Part shown: in pieces, positions 7,076 through 13,430 of the stretch
Layout: each line of letters begins with the position of its first letter
Position numbering within the stretch: position 1 is the first letter of the stretch
Source of the DNA: Microvirga arvi
GTDB lineage: Bacteria; Pseudomonadota; Alphaproteobacteria; Rhizobiales; Beijerinckiaceae
Direction: 5' to 3'
Length of the DNA: 41,899 nucleotides
NCBI RefSeq assembly: GCF_016892765.1
Contig: NZ_JAFEMD010000045.1
Coordinates: forward strand, 1-41,899
Program-made: the position numbers and the translations under genes
Notes under the pieces: model-generated
Database searches by the model: none
The model's input: the letters and a program-made list of their open reading frames with translations, nothing else
What the model was told of the DNA's origin: nothing

Positions 7076-7483
7076 ATGACACTTAAAGTACATCACGAAA
7101 CGCTGTCTAAGCTGGATAGCGATGGCATCCCTGTAACTGGAGTGCCCTTGGCTAATGCTGCAAAGACAGTATGGCTAAGAACTGAAGATTACACCCGCAT
7201 AATCAGCACCTACGGCATATCGTCGTGGTTCCTGAACTCAGCCGGGAATGGCTATGCCTATGTGAGACTGGCTTACAAGGGGGTTAATCTCATGGTTGCG
7301 AGGTTGGTTCTTGGTGATTGCCAGAGATCCAACGTCCGCCACCGCGACAAGGACCCACTCAATCTACGTAGTGACAATCTGTACTACGGCATTGGTCGTG
7401 GCGGAGATGAAACAACGAGAAAGAAGCGCAAGTCCCGCTCAACGACCACTGAGGGGACTGCGTATGGAAGCAGACCAATTTGA
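7076..7483 (+). CDS. HNH-like endonuclease relative, probably inactive
   Basis: The product is 135 residues. The stretch VNLMVARLVLGDCQRSNVRH, then RDKDPLNLRSDNLYYG (about 74-108), matches the layout of phage HNH homing endonucleases, in which a (V)HRL(V/I) helix start is followed by V.H.(D/N)GDP.NNR..NL. Here the H-R-D...PLNLRSDNL part is kept, while the first histidine position reads A (VARLVLG). The catalytic set therefore looks incomplete. A basic tail (TRKKRKSRS) could bind DNA. It could also be a non-catalytic DNA-binding derivative. Start at ATG 7076; the upstream ribosome site is weak. Confidence 0.5.
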   Translation: MTLKVHHETLSKLDSDGIPVTGVPLANAAKTVWLRTEDYTRIISTYGISSWFLNSAGNGYAYVRLAYKGVNLMVARLVLGDCQRSNVRHRDKDPLNLRSDNLYYGIGRGGDETTRKKRKSRSTTTEGTAYGSRPI

Positions 7484-7577
7484 GTTTGGTCCCCATTCGT
7501 TCAGCGGGTCGTAGAGTATGCGCTGTTAAGGAACTCCCTTGCAGTCGGAGCTTTCCATGTGTCCAGATCCTTGGTGC

Positions 7578-7913
7578 CTAATTGCTCAAGAATACGGCGC
7601 ACAAGGCTCCGCCCTTTGGGGACAGGAAGGCGATCTGCCTACGACGCTCGTTGGGATCATCTGCCGTCTCAACAAGGCTCAGTCCTGGCTTGCCCGAACG
7701 GTTCCATTCGCCCAGCGCCATGAGATTCCGGCTGATGGACGACAGGGCCATGCCTGTACGATTAGCCAGCTCCTGCTGCGTGAGCCCCGGCTGGGATGCA
7801 ATCTCAAACAGGATCTCGATCTGCTGAGGTGCAATAGCTTCATTCATCTCTCTGAAGGTCTGCTGAATGTGAACCAGCGTCCTCAGCGTTGCCCCTGGTG
7901 TTCCGCCTGTCAT
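7578..7913 (-). CDS. MarR-like winged-helix regulator
   Basis: The product is 111 residues. It has a winged helix at about 28-100: QQIEILFEIASQPGLTQQEL, then ANRTGMALSSISRNLMALGE (the recognition helix), then a wing containing LVETADDPNERRRQIAFLSP KG, the classic MarR-family D(P)..RR...L...G pattern. It is shorter than full MarR proteins (about 140 residues), lacking part of the dimerisation helices at both ends. It is likely a local repressor of the element, perhaps of the divergent gene at 8058. AGGA is placed 6 bases before the ATG. Confidence 0.75.
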   Translation of the reverse strand: MTGGTPGATLRTLVHIQQTFREMNEAIAPQQIEILFEIASQPGLTQQELANRTGMALSSISRNLMALGEWNRSGKPGLSLVETADDPNERRRQIAFLSPKGGALCAVFLSN

Positions 7914-8005
7914 CCTTGTTGTCCTGCTTTGGTCAGCTTGGGTGATCTGAAGACATTACTCATCATTATCACTCTCTGAAAACAGTCCCTTCCACACATC
8001 CACAG

Positions 8006-8040
8006 AAGCCCACTGAGGTCACCCCTTGGTGGGCTTTTCT
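8006..8040 (+). terminator. Orphan plus-strand terminator or attenuator
   Basis: AAGCCCAC (8006-8013) pairs perfectly with GTGGGCTT (8029-8036), followed by TTTTCTC. It is on the plus strand, between the start of the divergent MarR gene and the start of the gene at 8058, with no plus-strand gene ending upstream. It may be an attenuator in the leader of the 8058 gene or the end of a short RNA. Confidence 0.65.
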
Positions 8041-8057
8041 CATTCCAAGGATAGCCC

Positions 8058-8615
8058 ATGATCTACACAACTGAAGAACTCAACAGGACCACAGGTGACC
8101 TCCGTATTATTGATCTCGGGAACTGGGTCACCGTCACTGAATTAGGGAAGCGATATGGCCTAGGGGCCAAGAAGATCCGCTCTGTCCTGCATCACCTGGG
8201 GATGCTGAAGTCTGAGAGCGGGAGGTTCCGGCTTACCACCAGAGCCGTTCAACTCGGGCTTGGTAAGCGACACGATAAGCCAAAGAAGCATCAATACCCC
8301 TTCGACGTGATCAGCCCTCTGGGTCAGAAGGTGATCGCTCAGAACCTGGGATGGGTGATGGAGGATATGGACGAGGAGAAGCAGTCCAAGCCTCAGCTAC
8401 AGGCAGCCTCACAGGCCCTTAAGACCTTCAAGGATCAACGCCAAAGCCAGATGACCACCCAGATGGAAGTCTGTTGGATGCGTGATCACTTCCCTGATTT
8501 CACCCAGGATGAGATTGCCGGTCTGATCGATGCTCCTCAATCACTGGTCAACCGCTATGCGAAGACTCAGGCAAAGCAACGGGACTTTCACCAGAGACGG
8601 AAGGCTGCTGGCTGA
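8058..8615 (+). CDS. HTH protein with C-terminal duplicated module
   Basis: The product is 185 residues. The N-terminus (about 20-60) has an HTH-like stretch (VTVTELGKRYGLGAKKIRSV), followed by a wing-like segment. The C-terminus (about 135-175) forms a module, CWMRDHFPDFTQDEIAGLID, then APQSLVNRYAKTQAKQRDF. The same module recurs downstream in another frame (8591-8770), so the gene appears to have ended early through a frameshift. AAGGA lies 7 bases before the ATG, and an attenuator-like hairpin lies just upstream. The family is not recognised. It looks like a phage or plasmid regulator or replication-related protein. Confidence 0.65.
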   Translation: MIYTTEELNRTTGDLRIIDLGNWVTVTELGKRYGLGAKKIRSVLHHLGMLKSESGRFRLTTRAVQLGLGKRHDKPKKHQYPFDVISPLGQKVIAQNLGWVMEDMDEEKQSKPQLQAASQALKTFKDQRQSQMTTQMEVCWMRDHFPDFTQDEIAGLIDAPQSLVNRYAKTQAKQRDFHQRRKAAG

Positions 8616-8770
8616 GAGGTCACTACCCAAAGTCAACCCCGGATGAAATTGTCTCGTCAATCGACATCCCACAGCCCCTCGTGAGGCACTATGGGAAGCT
8701 TAAGGAGAAGCTGAGGGAGTATCTGAGGGCAGTAATGAGGGCATCTACCCTGACCTCTCCGCACTATTAA
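8591..8770 (+). pseudogene. Frameshifted second copy of the C-terminal module
   Basis: In the frame shifted by -1 relative to the gene at 8058, the DNA reads ETEGCWLRGHYPKSTPDEIV, then SSIDIPQPLVRHYGKLKEKLREYL, and stops at TAA 8768-8770. It matches the preceding module (CW-R-H-P--T-DEI---ID-PQ-LV--Y-K---K-R) throughout. A one-base slip near 8591-8600 would fuse the two modules in one protein of about 235 residues. No classic slippery heptamer is seen, so a mutation is more likely than programmed frameshifting. Confidence 0.55.
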
Positions 8771-8936
8771 GGGGGAGCCGCTGGGCAGACGCCCTCGGAT
8801 CATCCAAAATGGATTGAGCCCAGCATCACCATAGGCGGCCAATCACGACGGCCCAAATCTGTTTCCCATGTAAAGCTTGAGGGCTGAGGTAACTAGCTGG
8901 GCTGTCCCGGGGGCTTAGATCAACGGGAGGAAGCAA

Positions 8937-10172
8937 ATGGCCACAGCATTCCGCGTGACTATGACAGGCAACCAAGAGTCAACGCCAACGGGTTCGGCTG
9001 CGACGGGCTTGGGAACCGTGATCTTCGACAATGCCGCTCTCACGGCAGCTTATACAATCCGTGTGGTCGGACTAGACTTTGGACCTGCTAGCGGCCGTCC
9101 GGCTCAGACACCCGATCCAAACGATAACGTTACGAGCTTTCACGTCCACAATGCACCAAGAGGCGATGACGGCGGGGTAGTCTTCGGTCAGGTCAACCCA
9201 AGCCACGATGCTGACGATCTAAGGATTACGCCCAATGCGGACGGATCTTGGACAGTAAGGGGACGGTGGGAAACGACCGATCCAGCTACCGTCTCGATTT
9301 CAACCTTCGCCAGCCAGCTTAACTCAGCTTCGATTGGATCGGACGTACCCCTCTACTTCAACGCTCACACACCAGAGTTTCCGACTGGCGAGATACGCGG
9401 CCAGTGGGTCGCTATAGCCAATGATCGCAGCAACACCGTGAGGGGAACCATCGGCGATGATTTCCTGCCAGGACTTGGCGGTAACGATCGCATCGTCGGT
9501 GGGCAGGGCAACGATAGACTCGATGGTGGGCGAGGCAATGATCGGCTGTTTGGAGGAAGCGACAACGACACCTTGATTGGCGGTTCAGGAAACGACCGAT
9601 TGGCCGGTGAGGGTGGCAATGACCGACTGCTAGGAGGAAGCGGCCACGATCTCCTTGACGGGGGCAGTGGCAACGATCGACTTGATGGTGGGCCGGACAG
9701 TGACCTCCTTGTCGGGGGCAGCGGTAATGACAGTCTAGTTGGCGGCAGCGGCAGTGACGCGCTCAGGGGCGGCAGTGGTGACGATCGGTTGGAGGGTGGA
9801 AGTGGCCTGGACGCCCTCAATGGGGGCTTTGGTACCGACTTCCTCATAGGCGGCAGCGGCGCGGATGCATTCAGGTTCAGCACTGCGCTCGGCAGTACCA
9901 ACGTCGATACGATCCAAGGCTATAATGCTGCTGTCGATACTATCTTCCTTGAGAACGCTGTCTTCACGGGCCTCTCAGTCGGTATCTTGTCGCGTAGCGC
10001 ATTCCGCATTGGGACCAGTGCCACCGATGGGACTGACCGCATTATCTACGATGATCAGACCGGGGCCTTGTACTTCGATGCGGACGGTAACGGCAGCAGT
10101 TCAGCCCAAGTGCAGTTCGCGACTCTCCTGGGAAGCCCGGACCTGACGAGGTTCGACTTCTTTGTGTTCTGA
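8937..10172 (+). CDS. Secreted CHRD-domain protein with RTX calcium repeats
   Basis: The product is 411 residues. Residues about 3-160 form a CHRD domain (TSFHVHNAPRGDDG; SWTVRGRW; FNAHTPEFPTGEIRGQW), a domain also found in chordin and in many bacterial secreted proteins. Residues about 165-310 hold some 15 RTX nonapeptides of the type GGxGNDxLx, which bind calcium and fold outside the cell. The last 100 residues (SGADAFRF..., FDADGNG, ...RFDFFVF) match the C-terminal type I secretion region of RTX proteins. There is no N-terminal signal peptide, as expected for type I export; the exporter is not in this window. GGGAGGAAGCAA before the ATG is a strong ribosome site. A hairpin follows at 10185. 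Confidence 0.93.
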   Translation: MATAFRVTMTGNQESTPTGSAATGLGTVIFDNAALTAAYTIRVVGLDFGPASGRPAQTPDPNDNVTSFHVHNAPRGDDGGVVFGQVNPSHDADDLRITPNADGSWTVRGRWETTDPATVSISTFASQLNSASIGSDVPLYFNAHTPEFPTGEIRGQWVAIANDRSNTVRGTIGDDFLPGLGGNDRIVGGQGNDRLDGGRGNDRLFGGSDNDTLIGGSGNDRLAGEGGNDRLLGGSGHDLLDGGSGNDRLDGGPDSDLLVGGSGNDSLVGGSGSDALRGGSGDDRLEGGSGLDALNGGFGTDFLIGGSGADAFRFSTALGSTNVDTIQGYNAAVDTIFLENAVFTGLSVGILSRSAFRIGTSATDGTDRIIYDDQTGALYFDADGNGSSSAQVQFATLLGSPDLTRFDFFVF

Positions 10173-10184
10173 TCAGATGGATAC

Positions 10185-10236
10185 GATCCGCCGCTGCTGA
10201 TGGCACCGAGTTTGTATTTTGTGGCAGCGGCGGATC
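10185..10236. terminator. 13-pair hairpin after the RTX gene
   Basis: GATCCGCCGCTGC (10185-10197) pairs perfectly with GCAGCGGCGGATC (10224-10236) around a 26-base loop. There is no T tract after it, so it is either a weak terminator or an mRNA 3'-end stabiliser. Confidence 0.5.
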
Positions 10237-10354
10237 ACTGGCCTGGGGGTCCCTGACTCTTGGTCACCGGATCTTAAGCCCTCCCCTGCTTTAAGCGCCT
10301 CCCCTGTTCTGCTCCCCTGGAGCAATCCCATTCCACCCATTGATTGAGAATCCA

Positions 10355-10810
10355 ATGTCGAACGAAGCCATCATCTTCACAGACGGCGCTTGCCTCGGGA
10401 ATCCCGGTCCAGGCGGATACGCAGCCGTTGTCACCATTGCTGGTGAGGAGCAGATCATCGTAGGCCGTGACCGCTCCACGACGAACAACAAGATGGAGAT
10501 GACGGCAGCCATTAAGGGACTTGAGGCTGTGCCGCAGGACCTTCCCATCATCATCCATAGCGACAGCCAGTATGTGATCAAGGGGGCAACCGAGTGGCTG
10601 CGTGGGTGGAAGGCCAAGGGCTGGCGTAGGGCAGACGGTAAGCCGGTCATGAACCAAGACCTATGGATGCAGATGGACGCCGTGATGGTTGGCCGAAAGA
10701 TCACTTGGAAGTGGGTTAAGGGTCATGCTGGTCACCCTGAGAATGAACGGGTGGATGGATTGGCGAATGGGGAAGCTCAGAGAGCAGCTATCGGCACTTC
10801 TACTCGCTGA
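10355..10810 (+). CDS. rnhA: Ribonuclease HI
   Basis: The product is 151 residues. It is a type 1 RNase H, which cuts the RNA strand of RNA-DNA hybrids with two metal ions. All five key residues are present at the E. coli numbering: Asp10 (IIFTDGACLGNPG), Glu48 (NNKMEMTAAI), Asp70 (HSDSQYV), His124 (VKGHAGHPENE) and Asp134. The basic handle region (WLRGWKAKGWRRADGK) is also present. A TTG upstream at 10340 is less likely than ATG 10355. The extreme C-terminus (GEAQRAAIGTSTR) departs from the family after Asp134. Given its place among phage-like genes it is probably an element-borne second copy. Its stop overlaps the next small frame (TGATG). Confidence 0.93.
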   Translation: MSNEAIIFTDGACLGNPGPGGYAAVVTIAGEEQIIVGRDRSTTNNKMEMTAAIKGLEAVPQDLPIIIHSDSQYVIKGATEWLRGWKAKGWRRADGKPVMNQDLWMQMDAVMVGRKITWKWVKGHAGHPENERVDGLANGEAQRAAIGTSTR

Positions 10811-10884
10811 TGATCGGGCGGGACCTGTTCGGAACCGTGCGGGTCAGGCTGATCTTCCCCAAGCGACCGCATCGCAAAACGTGA
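10810..10884 (+). CDS. Possible 24-residue coupled frame or gene remnant
   Basis: An ATG overlaps the rnhA stop (TGATG) and opens a 24-codon frame starting MIGRDLFGTVRVRLIF. The GRDLFGT stretch recalls the first strand of WGR-type domains, so this may be the stump of a longer gene. Evidence is thin. The rest of the interval to 11058 shows nothing convincing. Confidence 0.2.
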   Translation: MIGRDLFGTVRVRLIFPKRPHRKT

Positions 10885-11058
10885 CGGATGACGCGACGAC
10901 CGCCGGAAACAGGGGGACTGCCTCCAGCGGTCGGACCACGCACCTTGTCAGGGGGAGCGCGACGGTCATCCTCACTCTAGCTCCACGCGGAAGGGTTGTG
11001 ATCCGGCTTTGGTCCGAGGATCTGTCTGGCCTTAGGTCCTATAAACTCGGGAGGGGCA

Positions 11059-11280
11059 ATGATCGGCATCTGGCGTCCCGTCAGCACAGCACCGCGAGAC
11101 GGCACCCCTGTGGTCTTCTGGACCGATGATGACGGAGAGCCGCCTGTCTGTCCCATGACGGTCGGGTACTGGGTCGCCAATCCCATGGCAGGGCTCGGCT
11201 ATTGGCGGGTCTTTGGCGATCCCCCGCGCTTTTGCTCCGACAGACAAATCCGTGGCTGGATGCCTCTGCTTCGCGGTTGA
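11059..11280 (+). CDS. Small phage-type protein with W.P.STAP start
   Basis: The product is 73 residues, starting MIGIWRPVSTAPRDGTPVVF and ending in GWMPLLRG. The W.P.(S/T)AP.DGTP.(L/V)..W start and the W.PLP-like end are typical of a family of short phage and prophage proteins (DUF551-like), whose role is unknown. Many Trp and Gly residues suggest a compact beta fold. Context with rnhA and the HNH-like protein fits a phage-derived cargo. An AGGGG sits upstream of the ATG (GGGAGGGGCAATG). Confidence 0.7.
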   Translation: MIGIWRPVSTAPRDGTPVVFWTDDDGEPPVCPMTVGYWVANPMAGLGYWRVFGDPPRFCSDRQIRGWMPLLRG

Positions 11281-11291
11281 GATAATCACCT

Positions 11292-11331
11292 GCGATTTCG
11301 CATAACGCCCAGTATGGAACGCGATTTGAAG
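11292..11331 (+). repeat. 40-base two-arm repeat, copy 1
   Basis: GCGATTTCGCATAA, a 13-base spacer, then ACGCGATTTGAAG. Copy 2 lies at 12030-12069, with one mismatch in the first arm, an identical second arm and a different spacer of the same length. Confidence 0.5.
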
Positions 11332-11334
11332 AAT

Positions 11335-11369
11335 GCGCCGGTGGGTGTCACTTGGTGCTCCACCGGCGC
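11335..11369. terminator. Hairpin between convergent genes
   Basis: GCGCCGGTGG (11335-11344) pairs perfectly with CCACCGGCGC (11360-11369), with a 15-base loop. It lies between the plus-strand gene ending at 11280 and the minus-strand gene ending at 11386, and could serve both. T tracts are poor (ATTCTTC on the minus side). Confidence 0.55.
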
Positions 11370-11385
11370 GATCCGCCCTTAAGGA

Positions 11386-11703
11386 CTATTCACACTCAAT
11401 GGGGACGCCCGTCGCATCCTCGAGTTGCTCGCCGACCCGTATGGCGTGATCGCCTTGGCCGCCCTCGCTCAGCGGGCCGTCCCGTTCTTTGCTGACATTG
11501 CCGACGCCGTCCCGCGGCTGGTTCTCGCCCCGGAATGTCGGATCATGTGCCCGAGAATGCTGTCCGATGATGCCCACTTCGATATGGGCAAAGTCCGACG
11601 TGATGTCGCCCCAACAATGGTTGTTGGTGGCCGCGTCCTGGGCGTATGCCGCGGATGAAGCGGCCAACACGACGCATGTGAATACAGCTGTTCTCACTGT
11701 CAT
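11386..11703 (-). CDS. Secreted protein with CWG...GQHSR motif
   Basis: The product is 105 residues. It has a signal peptide (MTVRTAVFTCVVLAASSAAYAQ, cleavage after AYA) and a mature part with CWGDITSDFA, IGQHSRAHDP, PRDGVGNV and a C-terminal IECE. Proteins with this order (CWG, MGQHSR, PR.GVGN, final C) occur in Methylobacterium and relatives by my recollection, of unknown role. Two cysteines could pair after export. A GGGAGAT sequence precedes the ATG at 11703. Convergent with 11059-11280, with the hairpin 11335-11369 between. Confidence 0.75.
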   Translation of the reverse strand: MTVRTAVFTCVVLAASSAAYAQDAATNNHCWGDITSDFAHIEVGIIGQHSRAHDPTFRGENQPRDGVGNVSKERDGPLSEGGQGDHAIRVGEQLEDATGVPIECE

Positions 11704-11883
11704 GGGAAATCTCCCTGGGGCTGAAGGGCCGGTAGAGAGCGCGTGAAGGCTATTTAACTTTCAGGGTGAACAATAACTATGAAAATGAACAAGGTGCGCC
11801 CACCGCCGACCCAGGTCATCAGGTCAGCGATGCGATCATGAAGGAAGCAAAACGGCACGATCCATCCCTCTCAGACCGCTCCT

Positions 11884-11956
11884 CTTCTGTGACGTCTCCA
11901 AGGATCTTCTGTGGCTGTTCCAAGAGACTTCTGTGGCTATTCCAAGGATCATCTAC
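11884..11956. repeat. 22-base tandem repeat, about three copies
   Basis: Units start at 11897 (TCCAAGGATCTTCTGTGGCT plus GT), 11919 (TCCAAGAGACTTCTGTGGCT plus AT) and 11941 (partial, TCCAAGGATCATCTAC). A decayed partial unit precedes at 11884-11896. Confidence 0.6.
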
Positions 11957-12029
11957 TAAGTTATTTTAGATCCCGGGTCAGATTTGGGACTTGAAAATCT
12001 GTAGCTGCCTCGCGCGTGAAAAGCGCGTC

Positions 12030-12069
12030 GCAATTTCGCATAAAGGAATGTACGGGACGCGATTTGAAG
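12030..12069 (+). repeat. 40-base two-arm repeat, copy 2
   Basis: GCAATTTCGCATAA, a 13-base spacer, then ACGCGATTTGAAG; same layout and direction as 11292-11331. Confidence 0.5.
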
Positions 12070-12180
12070 TTTTCGGAAAGTGTTTAACTGGACTTATGGA
12101 ACGCGCAGCCGACTATTCAGTAAAACCCGCTCTGCAGCAGGCTTCAACCGGCGAGCGAATACTCGCGAATGCGTGGCGTG

Positions 12181-12217
12181 GGAGGGGCCGAGATGAGCAC
12201 GTTTTCCCGGCCCCTCC
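12181..12217. repeat. GC-rich 10-pair hairpin
   Basis: GGAGGGGCCG (12181-12190) pairs perfectly with CGGCCCCTCC (12208-12217), with a 17-base loop that contains ATGAGCACGTTTT. No adjacent T tract. Confidence 0.5.
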
Positions 12218-12375
12218 CCGCCTGGATGAGGAGCAGTAGGGGCGATGCTCCAGATCCAAGCCAAGAGGGATTGCCGCACCTCCAGGGAGGAGAACGATAG
12301 CTGGCTCTGCATGGTCCTACATCAGGAGCCTTCCCCTACCGTGGCGGAAGGATATCGGATGAAGACGGCTAATCA

Positions 12376-12401
12376 ACGGATTTGCAGTCCGCTGCGCTTA
12401 A
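12376..12401 (-). other. tRNA-Cys-like fragment (degenerate)
   Basis: The minus strand reads TTAAGCGCAGCGGACTGCAA ATCCGT, matching the D-loop end and anticodon arm of alphaproteobacterial tRNA-Cys (GCGGA-CTGCAAA-TCCGT, anticodon GCA). No T-arm, acceptor stem or intact D stem can be found around it, so it is not a working tRNA. It may be left from an integration event. Confidence 0.4.
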
Positions 12402-12568
12402 GACCAGGAAAGCTTCTGGACGAACCGGACGAGGTGGGCATTGCAGACGGCCTCTGCGGCCTCGACCTGGCTCATCTTGCGGTCGAAGGTGGCCCAGCGC
12501 ATGCCGTGGGGCTTGTCGATGGGATCGCCAATGCCGCGAACTGAACCAAAGATCGCGCCCTCAGACAA
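12398..12568 (-). pseudogene. 3' fragment of an unknown gene
   Basis: The minus strand has a clean 56-codon frame from TTG 12568 to TAA 12398, with protein-like sequence: EGAIFGSVRGIGDPIDKPHG, then MRWATFDRKMSQVEAAEAVC, then NAHLVRFVQKLSWS. No ATG or ribosome site precedes it and the frame is closed by TAA a few codons further up, so it looks like the C-terminal remnant of a longer protein. The family is not recognised. It runs into the tRNA-Cys-like fragment. Confidence 0.45.
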
Positions 12569-12687
12569 CCCAGCGCCTTAGCCGAGGAAGCCCCCTCCCC
12601 GGCTGGAGCTTTCTCGTGTTTAGAGTAACCCCACTGAAAAATGTAAACGAACGTCCGACCTCAGAATCCCTCAACGTAATGTTCTTG

Positions 12688-12786
12688 CTAAGGCCAGAAG
12701 GTTGTCAGGTAAGCGAGTAAACTCAGGATCGGAGCCAGAAGGATAAGGGCTAGGAGCAGAAGAAGCATGAGGTTGAACAGTCTCAT
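12688..12786 (-). CDS. 32-residue membrane micropeptide
   Basis: Start ATG 12786, stop TAG 12688-12690, with AAGGAG 7 bases upstream of the start. The product starts MRLFNLMLLLLLALILLAPI, then LSLLAYLTTFWP: almost wholly hydrophobic, one membrane span. The core L-A-P-(I/L)-L...LAY is shared with the 38-residue peptide at 27755-27871, which also starts MR and ends P. The two therefore appear related, one in the accessory half, one in the core. Role unknown. Confidence 0.6.
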   Translation of the reverse strand: MRLFNLMLLLLLALILLAPILSLLAYLTTFWP

Positions 12787-13059
12787 GGCGAAGCTCCTTC
12801 ACAGCGCAGCCTCAAGCCTAGAGCAAACCTTGTCTGTAACGCGGCACAACCTTGGCTAAACAAAAGAGGCCCCGTAAGTGGGACCTCAGTTTCCAAGGGA
12901 ATGACCGATGCTCTCAGTCGAAACTAGTTTCGATCTGCTCGTTGGGTCGGTCAACTCATGTCTCATTACCAATCGTGAACGGAGCACTTTATCTGCGCCA
13001 CGGAGAGGCTTCACTTCTCGGTCGAGAAGTGTGAGGGGCTATTGCTCAACCCAAGTTCA

Positions 13060-13092
13060 GCCAGCCCCCCTCGGGGGGGTGGCCTTTCGTTT
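13060..13092 (+). terminator. Strong rho-independent terminator
   Basis: GCCAG followed by a C6 tract pairs with a G6-7 tract followed by TGGC (13060-13083), then CTTTCGTTT. No plus-strand gene ends nearby, so the transcript it serves is unidentified. Confidence 0.65.
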
Positions 13093-13123
13093 GTCACAGT
13101 GCTTGTCACAGCAAGTGTGACAA
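13091..13123. promoter_or_regulatory. TTGTCACA cluster, candidate operator
   Basis: TTGTCACA occurs directly repeated at 13091-13098 and 13103-13110, and inverted (TGTGACAA) at 13116-13123. The second and third copies form an 8-base inverted repeat around GCAAG. This looks like a dimer-binding site of a DNA-binding protein. Confidence 0.4.
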
Positions 13124-13257
13124 ACCAAGGCTAATCCACTGAGGGCGACGCTACACAGCACACTTGCTTAGCTCAGTGAAACTGATAGGTTAAGCATCGT
13201 AATGGATTGAATTGTTTGCTGTTTCTGACTGCGCCACTTGGCTCGATTCAATCGACC

Positions 13258-13333
13258 GGGGCTGTAGCTCAGATGGGAGAGCGCTGCAATCGCACTGCAG
13301 AGGTCAGGGGTTCGATTCCCCTCAGCTCCACCA
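13258..13333 (+). tRNA. tRNA-Ala (CGC)
   Basis: A complete 76-base cloverleaf. The acceptor stem GGGGCTG/CAGCTCC contains the G3-U70 pair that identifies alanine tRNAs. The anticodon stem CTGCA/TGCAG encloses the loop ATCGCAC, with anticodon CGC at 13291-13293. The T arm is GGGG-TTCGATT-CCCC type, and CCA is encoded (13331-13333). It marks the border between the low-GC accessory half and the core genes. Confidence 0.97.
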
Positions 13334-13430
13334 AGTCCTTCAAAAAATTCTGCTTTCTACCCATGCTCAATCGCAGCCGGACGCCCGTCGCACCGGGAGA
13401 GCAGGCTTCGGATCCGTTCTGCCGTTCGGA

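Larger units (their letters stand above)
11704..12397. other. Repeat-rich non-coding stretch
   Basis: No gene is supported. It holds a 22-base tandem repeat (11884-11956), copy 2 of the 40-base repeat (12030-12069), a 10-pair hairpin (12181-12217) and the tRNA-Cys-like fragment (12376-12401). Short frames at 11766-11969 and 11991-12239 cover repeats and are not protein-like. Confidence 0.45.
12787..13257. other. Gap before the tRNA
   Basis: No gene is supported; frames of 60-70 codons at 12852 and 12908 are not protein-like. It contains a strong plus-strand terminator (13060-13092) and a TTGTCACA repeat cluster (13091-13123). Confidence 0.4.

Noticed and set aside
10689..11129. 146-codon frame overlapping rnhA
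   Set aside because: Shadow frame of rnhA extended by chance; no domain.
11766..12239. Two short plus-strand frames
   Set aside because: They cover the 22-base tandem repeat and the 40-base repeat and have no coding character.
12330..12412. A working tRNA-Cys on the minus strand
   Set aside because: Only the anticodon arm and part of the D loop match; no acceptor stem or T arm can be formed.
12852..13120. Two overlapping 60-70 codon frames
   Set aside because: They include the terminator and repeat cluster; no ribosome site or protein-like pattern.
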